64,000 nt of DNA from Nymphaea colorata (lineage: Eukaryota; Streptophyta; Magnoliopsida; Nymphaeales; Nymphaeaceae), in the NCBI RefSeq assembly GCF_008831285.2, contig NC_045144.1, positions 8,035,886-8,099,885 on the forward strand, given 5' to 3'. A program made the position numbers and the translations under genes. Shown in pieces: positions 26,220 to 39,244 of this stretch. The notes under the pieces are model-generated. The model saw nothing but the letters and a program-made list of their open reading frames with translations, was not told where the DNA came from and did not search any database. The stretch's first letter is position 1; the number at the start of each line of letters is the position of its first letter.

Positions 26220-27430
26220 TACATCACAAGCAAGGGCAGAAAGGTGAGCAAACGAGGCGAATGAAAAGGATACCGATCGTCCCCGTAATTGAACGAAATC
26301 GGAACTGCTCTTACAATGAAATGACTAAATTACCCTTCAATTTTAAAACTTTCCTTCAACGGTTCCCTCTCCTTTTCCGGTTTGGACTCCCGTTCTAATG
26401 GATCAGTCCATAAGGCGGGTCCAGAACCGGATCCCTAACCCGATTATGACAATTTGAACAACCCTCTTTTTTTTTTTTTCCTTTTTCATTTTCTAAGTCC
26501 ATGCAACAATGTTTACCCTCCTTTTGTTCAAGGAGAGAAACGAAAAGATTTATTGAGACATGAAATAATTTATACAAGGAAGTCTATAAATCTAATTAGA
26601 TTATCCGACAGAATTGCTTAAAAAAAATTAGATATAAAAAAAATGACATCAAATTTAAAATATCATATCAGATTTGAATTTAAGAAATGACATCCTATCG
26701 AATTCAGATTCAAATTTGAATTCATATTAAAATATCACGTATACTTTCTTTGTTCATATTTGAATATGGAAATGTCGACGTCTAATCAAGTATAGTAAAA
26801 AGTACGTCCCTAAGTTTAGGAAAAGTGAATCTTCTCTTGCATCTACTTTCGATGAGCCTTGACATAGCTTAAAATGTAAAGATATTAATATTTATGTAAG
26901 CACATGTGGTTTTTAAAGTCCTTCTGCGTCTTTATGTCTAAATTGGGAATTACTTTGATCTAAGCGTTCAAGAATGAAACACACATTGAAGCCAAAAAAT
27001 GTGAATGAAAATGATGTAATCCAAGTTCTCTTTATGCACATGATAATAATTGCTCGGAATTCACCACATTTATTTTTCCTCTTCCTTGTGTTTGATTTGA
27101 GTGGGGACTGCTGCACCCTGTAGACTTGAAGAACAGCTGAGACAATTAGTATCAAAACTTAGTTGTCTAAGTTGGGGGAAGGGACTATGAAGTTGAGGTA
27201 GAGGCATTCGACGATTTGGTCTCATTTTTTGGCAAGTCAAACATGGGACCGAAATACAATATGAGAACCGAGAAGTTCTTGGAAAAGAAGGAGCTAAGGA
27301 AATCGAAGAGATGAGTTCACCTCATAGTGTGGAGTCAGAAAATTTCTAAGACATGGCATATCTGTATATGCAAATGCGTGGAGTATGTTGTTGCTAAAAT
27401 GCTAAAGGCTATGAAAAGTAAAGTCTTGTG
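26220..27430. repeat. Intergenic DNA with a diverged copy of the GATTTGGAT repeat
   Basis: At about 26580-26770 the words AGATTTGAATTTAAG, ATTCAGATTCAAATTTG and TTCATATTTGAATATGG recur as in the 959-1262 and 27430-27790 copies, but more diverged. The rest of the interval shows no gene or RNA that I can support. Confidence 0.45.
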
Positions 27431-27790
27431 TATAGAGATGTCAATATATCCGATTTGGATTAGATATACCATCAAACCATTCTAAAAAAATAGGATGTGA
27501 AAAAAAAAAATATTCGATTAAGAAATCTGATTGGATTCAGATTGAGGACATAACATCGGATTGGATTTGAATTTAGATTCAGGCATATGTAAATATATAG
27601 TCTGATTAGGATATGAATCTAGATCAGATTTATTGTTTAAACATATGTCATATATGTAATGCTATTACATTTTGAAAATCAACCAAATTCCGTTCAACAA
27701 TTCAGATTTTGATTAAAATTCAGATTTGGATCGATTGGATTTTGGATTAAAATTCAGATTTGATTTTTCTTTTTTCATATTAGAATATGA
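27430..27790. repeat. Dispersed GATTTGGAT-type repeat, copy 2
   Basis: GATGTCAATATATCCGATTTGG, an A-run, ATTCGATTAAGAAATC, several GATTYGGAT words and TACATTTTGAAAATC follow the same order as at 959-1262. The two copies are in the same orientation. Confidence 0.7.
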
Positions 27791-27804
27791 AAAAGCAAAT
27801 CTTG

Positions 27805-27995
27805 AATAGGGCTGTTCAATGAGTCGAGTGAACTGGAGCTTGACTCGAACTCGCTCGAAAAACTTGACTGAAACTTGAGTTCAAGTTAAGAAATAAACTC
27901 GACAACCTAACTGAGTCGAACTCGAGTTAAGTGAGTTTGGCTCAATTGAACTTGGTTAAGTTCGAGAAGGAAAACATATAAAATGTGTTTCATGA
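27805..27995. repeat. GAGTCGAG-type dispersed repeat
   Basis: The segment is made of overlapping GAGTCGA, ACTCGAACTCG, TTGAGTTCAAG and CTCGAGTT words. A related segment with AATGAGTCGAGT, ACTCAAGTTG and CGAGTCGAGCT lies at about 44390-44690. Both start with the same AATGAGTCGAG word, so they are copies of one repeat family. I do not know its class. Confidence 0.5.
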
Positions 27996-28089
27996 AATTA
28001 TAAAAAAAAGTTGATTGCTCAAATTGGTATGCAGGTTAGAGGTTCTATGTTCAAATCAATATTCTGATATATATATATATATATGTCAG

Positions 28090-28740
28090 TAGCGTGGGTC
28101 CCTGTTGCGAACCTCTCCTTGAAAGACATCGTGGAGGAGGGAGTCAATTATGTCGGTGATTTTCTTCAATCTGTGGCGATTGACCTCCCCATTCCACTGC
28201 TCAGACCAGGGATTCTCTGGTCTGGAAGGATAATCCTGAGATGGAGATCTAAAGGAGATGCGTTTGGCACAGCATTCGCAAATCTGCACCTGTGCCAAAG
28301 CTGGGGTCAAATGGCGTCTTCCTCTTGACAAGTATGCCCAAAACCATGGTCTTCAGCTAGCATCAAGATGTTACAACTATTGAAGACGAGCGGCACCTTT
28401 CTTCACTTGCCCGACAGCACAGAAGGTGTGGCGAACTGTTCTTGAGCGCTTTGGTAGACATGAGCTCCCACCATCAAACCTCATCCAAAGTTTAAGAGTG
28501 GTGGCACAAAAAAGAAATTCAAGGATAGCTTCTTAGACAAATGCTGGAAGGATTCTTTTCACTTAGCCATCTGGAAACTCAGGAACAACAGCAAGCATCA
28601 AGGGCACAGCACCAACAAGAACATTCAAAGCAGGTTTGGGGAACTATGCAAAGATTATATTGGGAATCAAAAATGGAAGAAAGCTGATTGTCAGGGATTG
28701 GCTGGAATCAAGAATCCTTTGGGTCACAGGACAATTTAAA
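28090..28740 (+). pseudogene. LINE (non-LTR retrotransposon) remnant, RT C-terminal zinc-binding region
   Basis: Three-frame reading on the plus strand gives the order typical of the zf-RVT region at the end of plant LINE reverse transcriptases. It runs WRLPLDKYAQNHGLQLASRC near 28312-28370, then FFTCPTAQKVWRTVLERFG near 28400-28455, then LAIWKLRNN near 28562-28590. The pieces lie in different frames and are split by stops, so it is dead. The open frames at 28083-28331 on both strands are by-products. The upstream polymerase core was not found. Confidence 0.65.
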
Positions 28741-28749
28741 CAATCCAAA

Positions 28750-30330
28750 TTACTTCTTGGAAGAAAGGGATAATGATGGGTTTTGCAAGGATCATAAGGA
28801 TTTACATGCTAATACATGGGAATAAATCACTAATGAAGGCTATGCAGAGCAAATTGTTGACGCGGGTTTACTACAATAAATTATCGCTTGACGTGAAAGT
28901 TGGATGAAACACAAGCGTACCAAGTAGAAATGGTTTTAAGCCCACAGTTTTTGCTTAAAAGACCGGCTCATCTCCGAAATCATGATTTTATATCCGATCT
29001 AAGCCCACAGGCCTGTCAATCTTGGATCCGTCATGCCCAACTTTTTTAAGCAATTGAACCGGATATACTCAACCCATTTATTGCCCTCATATGCTTTATC
29101 AATGAACATGTCATCCTGCAATTTTTTCCTTATCTGTTGTAGACAAATCGGGTTCTGTTCATAGAATTGGACACAATTTTGGACAATGATCTCCACTTAT
29201 GATTTTAAATGCAGCAACAGACTAGATTAGGATCCTTAAATGCTTATGGACCCTAACTGAAAATGAATTTGGGCCTGATTCAACCCGGTTGGTTATACTC
29301 GAAGATTTATTTTTACCGGATTAGTTGGCTCCTCTCCGTTTTTGGAAAATGAAACAGTCGCTGAGGAAGCATATTGTTTTAGGGAGAGATTGTGACGAGT
29401 TTGCTTTGGAGGTCTGACTGCTGGAAATGATTATTCAGGGTTGACAAACCAGACATGATATATTTCAGTTTTAAAACTATTACTCAGTTTGCTAGTTAAA
29501 TTTAATCCCATATCAGAATCGAATTCACGTTTATCGTAGTTATATTCATTCAAGTCTAATTAAATTGACAAACGAAATTTGATTCTATTTCGAATCCCTA
29601 AGTCGTCAATTCTCTATGCCCAAAATAGGGGCCACCAAATGCACAACTTCAAGTGTGGTGGTGGCAGCATTTGAAACACCAAAAGCTAACCATATGCTTT
29701 AAGGGGACAAAGGGTTGGGTGCCTATAGTGTAGAAGAGTAGTGCCTAAAGAATCAAACTGACAACTGGATTTTCACCGACTCCTGTCAAGTCAATGGGCC
29801 TACGATAAGGAATAATTAAAAACAAATAATGTGACGTATGTCCCTTCAGTGGATGAAGCAAAAATCGGAAACATTCAACCTGGCCCACACTATTTCGTAG
29901 TACATTTATAATCTGTAAATAACAAATTGACGTTGTCCCATTCAATTATCATACATTGAAGTATTCAAGAAATACCAACCTGAAGCCTTCCAAGTATAAT
30001 GCCTACCTGTGCGTGTCCATTTGATATAAAGCAGAATCAAGGATCACTTGAGGAATACCAAGCAACTACTCTGTGCCACGAACAAATTTTATGAATTGAC
30101 AGTAATATATCATGAAAAAATAACCAAATTAAAAGATATTCATCTTTAATAATCTACATCCTAATTCCTGATCATTGATAGAGAGAGGGAGAAAAGGAGA
30201 GAGAGAGAGAGAGTTCAACCACATGCAGTAAACCAAGCATGCCCCCACGCTTGTTTCTGCATGCGTTCAAGCATCTAATCTGCAGACAAGAAACCCTCAG
30301 CTGAATCTTGGAACTAATACTCATGTTCGT
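28750..30330. other. Intergenic; 3' flank of the methylesterase gene
   Basis: No gene is recognised here. A GA-rich tract lies at about 30180-30213. The last few hundred bases before 30342 are the likely 3' untranslated region of the minus-strand methylesterase gene. Confidence 0.5.
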
Positions 30331-30341
30331 GAGCATGTACA

Positions 30342-33300
30342 TCATCCGGGAGGTAGTGGAGGGATTTTAGCTATTTCAATCAAGTGTTTATGCAAAGCTT
30401 GAGGCTTGGAAAAGAATGGAGAGTGATCACTGCCCTTAACCCGGAAGACTCGCTCTGGAGGGTTCACCTTAATCATGTTCTCTTGTACAGGAAGAGGAAC
30501 CGCATTGTCTTCGGTTGTTTCTATGAAAAATCGTCTCACTGAACCATATTTCTCATCTGAAAGGCAAAGTTTCTCCAAGACTGGTGCAAATGGGATTGGT
30601 CGCATTGAGACTGATGCCAGAGCAACATCCTTAATAGAAACAGCCAATCACAGCCACATTAGATGAGAACTTCATTACAAACAACAAGATAAACATGTTA
30701 CAAACAATTCAATGCTTGCATAGTATCATAGCCTAGTCAGATATAGCACTTTCTTTCAAAATATCTTCACGTTAGAGCGGTTAGGCATAAGCCAATGCCC
30801 ATATGTGCAAAGGTACATTTATTTATTTATTTATTTTTTTCATGTCAAGACAATTCAAAAATGAAAAATTCATGGTGAAATAAGTAGCCCCTCTCTTTCC
30901 TGCAGCAAAGGTTGCCAGAACTTTTAGGGCTTTCCCACTTGGATATGAAGATGAATCTGTTCTTGGGACTCAAACATATCAGTTGGCTAACAGTAGACTC
31001 AGTAACTTGGGTGTGTCATGGCCTTTTTTTTTTAAATCAATAATAAAGTTCTAGTACATACTTTTTAATACAAAAACGTAATACATTAACATACAAGTGT
31101 TTTATTACATCTAACAATAAGTTTAATAAAATGTATAAGTAAAATTAGTTGCACGCAAATCTTAGCATGTGTACATAATATACTCTTAAATGTAAACTGA
31201 AAAGTAACAATGCACTACCAAGCAAAAGAAAACTAGACTAAGTAAACAAGGTAACCCAGCTGAATAATTGACTTAAACGTAGCTGTCCTGGCAGAATCCT
31301 GGCTGACTTGAGGGCATGAAAACATTGACTTCTCCAATCCTGCATCTAACTGATTGAACCTGTTTTTGATTCAATTACAGCCAGATCCAGAACAACCCCG
31401 ACAAATCACAAGATGACTCATTGAGTTTGCTGAGAGGTCAGTGAAGAAACATCTCTAGAAAAAAAAAGGTGCTTGCAAGTAAACCTGTCCAGGATGTATG
31501 TGTTGGATGAGTTAGGATGGTGTTGGAGTCAGTTATCCTAGTTGGACTTCGTAATTACAGTCTACCTGCTACTTGACTTAAACATTTGGAGGAACCTAAA
31601 TCAAGGCATATAGAACTAGGCCCCCCTTGAAAGGATGTCATATAAAAGACATCATATAATTGTTTTTAGTCTGTCAGGACTCGGATATACATTTTAGACC
31701 TGATCCCCATCCCATGTTGTTTAATTAGGTTGGTGTATTAAGTGCTGGGTGGTGGCATATTGTAAATCTCATGCAGATTTTGTTTCTTCTTTTTGTAGAT
31801 GATTATAACCTAATGAAAGGTGGTTAGGGCAGACTGATCATGATAGAGAGGCTACCATTTTCTGCTGAAGCTCCCTTCTCCAAACTCTCTTCTCGATCTT
31901 CTCGGTTGATTTACTTTGGAAATCGAAAAACTAACATGGTATCAGAGCGATGGCAGCTGCAGTGAGGTTACATGGGTCAGACATTTCTTGACATAAGTTA
32001 GAGAAAACATCGCTTGTTGTGTTTTACTGTGTGATAACCTAAGTGTCATTAACTTATCCTTCAAGCCTGCCCACAATTGTGCGAATCACATCGAAATTGA
32101 TCAGCACTTTATCAGATAGAAAGTAGAGGAAAAGAAAATTGATCCCCAATTCATGCCCATTGAAAATCAAAGAGAGATTTTGGCTTATTAAAAGGCAAGT
32201 TGTCCATAATTCAAAACCATATACAACTTTGGATCTTTACAGATTGAAAACAATTGTACTATACCTTTTATATGACATCTTTTTACCTCCCTTCAAGTTG
32301 CACAAGGTATTGAACCATGGACAACTTGCCTTTTAATAGACAAATCTCTCTTTTGTTAGCCCTTTCGTCAAAAGATCTGTTATTTGATATTCAGTGGGTA
32401 TGGATTCAGGATCAATTTTCTTTTCCTCTACTTTCTGTCTGATAAAAATTTGGTCAATTTTGATATGCTTCACATGGTTGTGGTGGACATGATTGATAAC
32501 ATGTTAATGGCACTTTGGTCATCACATAGTAAAACACAATGAAAAATCTTCCCTCCAAATTCTGTCAACAAATGTCTGACGCTTTGTACTAAGCCTTTGT
32601 GCTCAAACAAGTCGTAGCTTTTTGTTTTCTACGGCTCCATGATACCAAATTTTCTCCCATAAAGACACTATATCCTGAAACTGTTCTTTGTTCAACATAA
32701 TCATCTGCCCAATTTGTATCTGTGCATAGTCAACTCATGAGCTCTTGGACTTGTTCACACTAGATCATCTCCCAACGTCCCTTTCAAATATCTCAAAATG
32801 CGCTTAACTACCTCCATATGGATGGTGTGAAGTTCATGCATGAACTTAGACACCTGACTAACTACATAAACAATGTCAAACCCCGTAAATGTCAAGTATT
32901 GCAACATACCAACTAAACTTCAACACTCAATAGCATCTGCATATGGTTCTCCATCTTGAGCACTCATTTTGTAGTTGAGAATGCTTGGTGTGGTTTTAGG
33001 CTTGTAGTCTTTCAAACCAGCCCTGGTCAAAACATCTACTAGATATGCATACTGCATAAGTGACGTGCAATTTGTCCTTCTGTCCACTTCAACAACAAGG
33101 AAATATCACAAGGCTCCAAGGTCCTTCATGTTAAATCTTTCACTCAATATGCCAAATATCTCTTTAATGTGACTTTCTAAACTTCTTGTCATGATAATAT
33201 CATCAACACAAAATCAAAAGCAAAGTAGTGATGTCAGACTTACTGTAAATGAAGAATGAATGTTCCAGTCTTGACTAGTCAAAAACATGTTCCTAGATTT

Positions 33301-34661
33301 CAATGGAAAACCTATCAAAACATGATTTTGATGCTTGCTTTAGGCCATAGATAGCTTTCTTTAGCCTACATGCATATCCCCTTGGGTTGCCTTCTATATA
33401 TCCCGGCAGCTGCTCCATGTACATTTCTTCATTCAAATCTCCATGAAGAAACACATTATTCGCATCAATTTGACTAATTGGCCATTGATGCTCCATAGCA
33501 AGAACTAGAATGGCTCCAATAATTCCAATATGAACTATTGGACTGAAGGTCTCACAATAATCATATCCTACTTGTTGGGTGAACCCTTTTGCAACCAGGC
33601 TGCCTTGTCTTCCTCAATTTTTATCAGGCATGTACTTAATCTTATACACTCATTTGCAACCTACAACATTCTTATCAGGTGGCCTTGATACTATTTCCCA
33701 AGTCCCACACTCATGAAGTGCCTCTATCTCATTATTCACAGACTTTATCCTTCTTCGAGTTTACAGCTTGATGGAAAGATACAAACTCATTTTTTTTGTT
33801 TTGTAGTCCATCAAGATCTGGATCCACATTGGACCCGTTGGAATGTTGTTTGGTCATGCATTAAGTCCTGGGCAGCGGCATAGTGTAAATTTCATGTAGA
33901 TTTATTCTTTTGTTCTGTAGATGATTATAACCCATGAAAGGTGATTAGGGCAGACTGATCAAGATAGAGAGGTTGTCATTTTCTTCTAAAGGTCCCTTCC
34001 AGAAAAACTAACACTTTTAAGTCTTGAAATTCCCTTGTTTTAACCTTATGCATTTTCTTATTTTAGTTAAAAAATATGGTGACCATATCATATTGCTTTT
34101 AATATTTAAAACTCCCTCTTGTTATTTACTTTTTCTTACTATCTTTCATTTCAATGTGAAATTCAAAGCAATAACACCAACTTCATTTGCAAAGAAGAAA
34201 ATGTTATTTTTTTTATTTTTTCAATTTCATATTGTTCTTTTGCTTGTTTAGAATCTTTAGATAAGTTATTTTGTTTATGATCAATTTGTTAGACAAAACA
34301 AATGTCAATTCACTGCGATGGACACTTTTCATGTTTTCCAAGTCAAATACATTTTCATTTTTCGTGTTTGACCCTTAATAAAATTGAAATTAGCTGTATT
34401 TTTATAAGTTGGACAATTAAATGAATTGAACTTTACTAATAAGATTTATGTTTCTGGTTTCCCCAAACAAAAATATGAATGACAACGGTCCATGAACCTG
34501 AAACCAGAAAAAGGAATTTCATCTGCTTCCAAATTAAAAGAAGGAATGCACAGGTCCATGGAAAACCAATTCTCTTGAAATCATGCAACACCTTGAAAAT
34601 CATGCCACATCAATTGGTGAGATCACTGGATTGCTTTCACCAACGGCAATCTATGTGTGCG

Positions 34662-34718
<57 letters not shown>

Positions 34719-37700
34719 AAGAGAGACAAATGCCCTGGTTAAGAAGAAAATGTGATACTTCAGTTGGACATCTTTATCTTCAAGTACATGCTTAAGAAAA
34801 TCAAATCCTTCTGAATAACCCCTCAGAAAGAAAAGGAGACATTCTACTTCTAAGCAAGAAATGCATACCTTGGAAGGACTTTGATTAAATAACAAGTCCC
34901 TCAACAATGACTTGTCCAGATCAATAGCAGTTGGTGGGTGGTTGCTCCCATTTGCATATATGAATATCTGAGCCTGTCTCATCAGATCATTGGGACCAGC
35001 CTGCAAATGTCACACACTTGACAGTAAAAACCTAAAAACAGTGATAAAATTTGATAGCTGTAACAAGAAACCATACAAGTGAAAAATTGCAAAAGCTAGA
35101 TGGAGAAAAAATGACAGAATGGATTGATCATTATCTCACTAGCCCATCCGAGGACAATCCCAAAAGTTCAAGGAAGTCAGAAAACAATTTATACTTCATT
35201 TCAAAATCATCTAGACATGCCAAGGACAGCTATCCAACTGTGCCAACCGTTGCTGTCAAGGCAGCCAAAAGTTCATAAAATTACAAAGGCATAGGATATA
35301 AAAGTGCCATGAAAATCAAAATCCTAAAAGCTAAAAAAGCCCATAATTACTAATTTAATGAGAAAATAAAATGAAGGAATATAAATTCTCAATATAATCA
35401 CAGCTTCCATGCAAACATTGCTTGTCATAAAACTATCTGCTATTATGATTCTAATAAAAAAAAGAAAAACATATTAAGAAAATACTACATACATATGCAA
35501 AGCAGGCCTAAAAACCTAAAATAACAAACAAATATTCAAAATACAGTAGTACATCAATTATCGCTGTAAATATAGCTATGAATGCACGTGCACATGCAAG
35601 CACATGGATGCACATGTACACACACATATACTTTTAATGCAAAGTCACAACAATAAAAGAAGTGGGAAAAAAGTCTGCAAGAGAAAATAAAAAGAAAAAA
35701 ATCTGTCCAAAAAGAAGAAAAAAAGGAAAAAAGAACCAACTTTAGATCTAAGCATCTTAACTCTTAAGCAACGCCTAGGAACTTTGAAGTTGTCTAGAAC
35801 AGCTAATCCAGGTGTTCAGCCAAGATTGGCACTGTAGACGATCATTGGACAACATAGATCCAAACATGGTAATGTTATTACAATATTATAGCAACACTAT
35901 TAAATTTTTTTAGATCTTAATGGAAATATCTTGATACTTTAACTTCCTAATCATCAGTATTTTCCACTATTTTCAAGATAACAAAAAGTATTTTCACAAC
36001 AACCCAAATATTCTGACTGAGCCTCCTGAGATCCAGTTTCATGCAAGTCAACAAATGTGAATAACAGGAAAGTCTGCATTCTGCACTGACCAGGATGAAC
36101 GTACTCAGGTCAAGGGTTTTGGATTCAATAACTCAGATAAAGATTGCAGTCTCAAAAATCCCAAACCACCACATACAGTTCTGTGCAACATGATGCAACA
36201 TGTCATTCATCAGTTCAGATGCCAAACTATGACAAAAATAGTGATTCGACAGCAACAGCTTAGTGATTCAGAGATTACTCAACAACAAGGCCATGCAGTT
36301 AAACAATGAAGTAATTATAGATTAAAATAACTAAAAATTTCACCATGAAGCGGCTAATTCTGAAAATAGTAGAGTGCAAGTGCAAATATTTGACCAACCA
36401 CTGCCTATGTGCTAATATCGTTCAAGAAAACCTATGAAGAAAATTATCAAGTTAATTGCCACCACATCAGAACTTCATAGCATGCACAACCCCATGAATT
36501 ATAGGAACAGATTTGTACTTCTCCAACGTAGACCTGCTCAGAGAACATGTCCAAGGTGCTTTTCCCATTGGTCAACATTGCTGCAGAAACAAAAACAGCC
36601 TTTGCAATCTTGCTCGGAAAAGCTTCCATGGCATATGACATGCAAGTGCCTCCAAAGTCATGGCCGACTAAAATCACCTGCAAAGGTTTTTAAGGAAAAA
36701 ATATTCGGTTAGTTCAAATTTTTAATCCTAAGGAAGGCTTCGATGATGCATTTTCTGCATTTCTCACTTGAGGGGAAAAGAAAAAAGACTACCACAGTAG
36801 ATGTTCCATGCAAACGATAAATTCTATGTACTTTTTAAAGGATACATCCATCAAAAGAAAATAATTCACCGCATGTCACTCATTTCCTCCAGAAAAGTTC
36901 ACAGAGCAGTCCACCTTATTAAATACAAAGGTGAAATGATTTTGTAAATGAACCCTCTGACAAACTTATCTTGGCCAAAAGCATAAATAACTGCTCAACG
37001 GCAGATATAGATAATACCTAAGCCCTACAAAGTGATACCAGGGGCATGAACAACATGGGAAAGATCACAATAAACAGTCGGATAATGAAAACCTTTTCTT
37101 TTGGACTCAAACACTAAATTATTCGGCATGCTGAAATTCCAATCTTTATCGAACTCAAATGCTTCTGAACTTCTTACTCCTAGATAAAAGTTTCATGCCA
37201 CAATTCTGACTGAAAAAATTAGGCAATATGGGCGAAACTAGGATTTGGTCAAATGTTGACTTTAAAGCAAAATTGTAGATTTTCTTCACTCTAAAATAAA
37301 GGAAAAGAAAAGCACTGTGATGCAATTAAAGGCCAGAAGATATTAGGTGTTAAATTTTACACATGTTTGAAAATATTAAGCAATAACATTCTTCAAGTTT
37401 CCCTCTCACATTCCTTCTAAAGTGAAGCCATCAGCACCATACAGACAAGACTTGTGTTCCAATTTTGATAGGACAAATATTTAAAGGATGTAGATGGTAT
37501 TAAATAGTTCATGAAATTCAGTAATAACTAATGACTTGTTTTTTCTAATGCAGGTGCCTATGCATTCATAAGAAATGAACATATGTCATTTGCCATCATA
37601 CAGATAAATATGTTACTTTGCTTACTTGTATACCATGCTTTGCAAAATAGCAGATGCGGTAAATAATCTAGAGAAACAACTAACCTTCTCTCCATCTCCA

Positions 37701-39210
37701 AGCTTCTCAAGAAAATCTGTAAGTGGTTTGACATATTGGGTAAGACTTGTAATGTTGTTTGTGTTAGAGGAATCTATTCCAGCACCAGTTAGATCAATGG
37801 CGGTGACCTTAAATCCAACTTCTTCTAGAAGTGCTATGGTTTTATACCAACACCAGGCGCCAAAACCACCTCCATGGACAAGAACAAAGTTGCTTGTCTC
37901 TAAGTCGTCAATCTTCAGGTCCTGTTCAAAGAAGAAATAACCCAAAATAACATATTCAGTAAGAACATATAAGACATTGAAAACAGGTCCAAGTGTGTCT
38001 AATTAAATAAAGGTCCTCAAACGAAATATTCTGGACTAAGCAAGCCAAAATAGACATGACACAATGATAGGAGAACCTGATTTCTGACAATTTGTGTGTA
38101 ATCATCATTTACAAACAACCCCCCCCCCCCCGCTCTCTCTCTCTCCTTCACACACACACCACGTGTCTATGCTTTCTTACTAAGAAAGTGCAATAAATCT
38201 TGTCATTGATTGCGTAGCCATCAATGATCAAACATTCTTTCTTTTCTAAACCTTTGACCTAGATGTGACAATGGTTGGATTTGCCAAAAGATTTTATCTT
38301 TTTGCACATTAATATTTTCAGTTCGACATATCTAAAAGAACTGCAACATGTTTTACTTTTACCCTTTTTTATAATTGATTGGTCTAAGTCGCATCTCACT
38401 AGCTAACAAGATGGTGGTCCATGTCTTGTGCCACCAAGACCCACCATGCATTTACTTGAAAAGGCTCCAGATCTATGTGAACAATTCATAGAGGAGTTCA
38501 CCACAAGAAGGAAAAGGGCTGCAGTTAACAACAGAAGTCTACATTTGCCAAATATTGTTCTCAAGTCTGAAGATTAAGATGACAAATTAGAAAAGAATAT
38601 TGACCTTGATGTGAAAGATGATGATGTTGCACCAACATAATTAGTTGTACAATCACCACATCAAGAGCAACTTAGTAGAGCAAAAGAACCAAGTGGTATA
38701 AAAGAACGTAGTGGTGCAAAATAACCTAGTGAATTTTCTTATGTCTTTATTGTAAATAGATAGTTACTTTGACTATTCTAAGGGTTTAAGTGTAAAGAAT
38801 TTTAATCATATACTTGAAGTTTTACTCTCAAGTCTCATATGTCTTAGGGACCTTAAATTGATTTAATGGATACATTTCAATTACTATGCAAGGTCTGGTA
38901 ATTTGATGTTTCATGTTTGTCACTTGTTACTTTTCTATGTAATTCCTATTTATGCAATTCAACTCATCTTTTCATAGGAAGCACTAAGCAGTTCTCCTAA
39001 TTTTTCATATTTCTAAGTTTTCCAGTTTTTTGTAATTCTTTCACAGTTTTTATATTTAAAAAGTTGTGATTTTTATGTTAACTATTGGTCCACATGATAC
39101 ATCTTATGTAATGTATGTGTGTGTATATATATATTATATATGTCACATGGGTACAGGTACAAAGATGTGGGTATGGACACGGCAACTTTAGTTAATGTTA
39201 GTCCAGGGGT

Positions 39211-39244
<34 letters not shown>

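Larger units (their letters stand above)
31500..34013 (+). mobile_element. Rearranged Ty1/copia LTR retrotransposon remnant in intron 4 of the methylesterase gene
   Basis: Two direct repeats, about 31715-31936 and 33843-34013, share ATTAAGTSCTGGG, TGTAGATGATTATAACC, AGGGCAGACTGATCA and end at the same GAAAAACTAACA. Right after the left copy comes TGGTATCAGAGC (31937-31948), the primer-binding site complementary to initiator tRNA-Met. So these are LTR ends of a plus-strand element. The interior is rearranged: its pol fragments run mostly in the opposite direction. The right LTR copy lacks an internal block. The exact LTR starts and target-site duplication are not visible. Confidence 0.75.

Noticed and set aside
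28083-28331. Overlapping open frames on both strands
   Set aside because: They lie in the LINE remnant; the recognisable LINE sequence runs in other frames of the plus strand.
34479-34795. Plus-strand frames with Arg-Glu repeats
   Set aside because: They are translations of the GA microsatellite in intron 4 of the minus-strand methylesterase gene.
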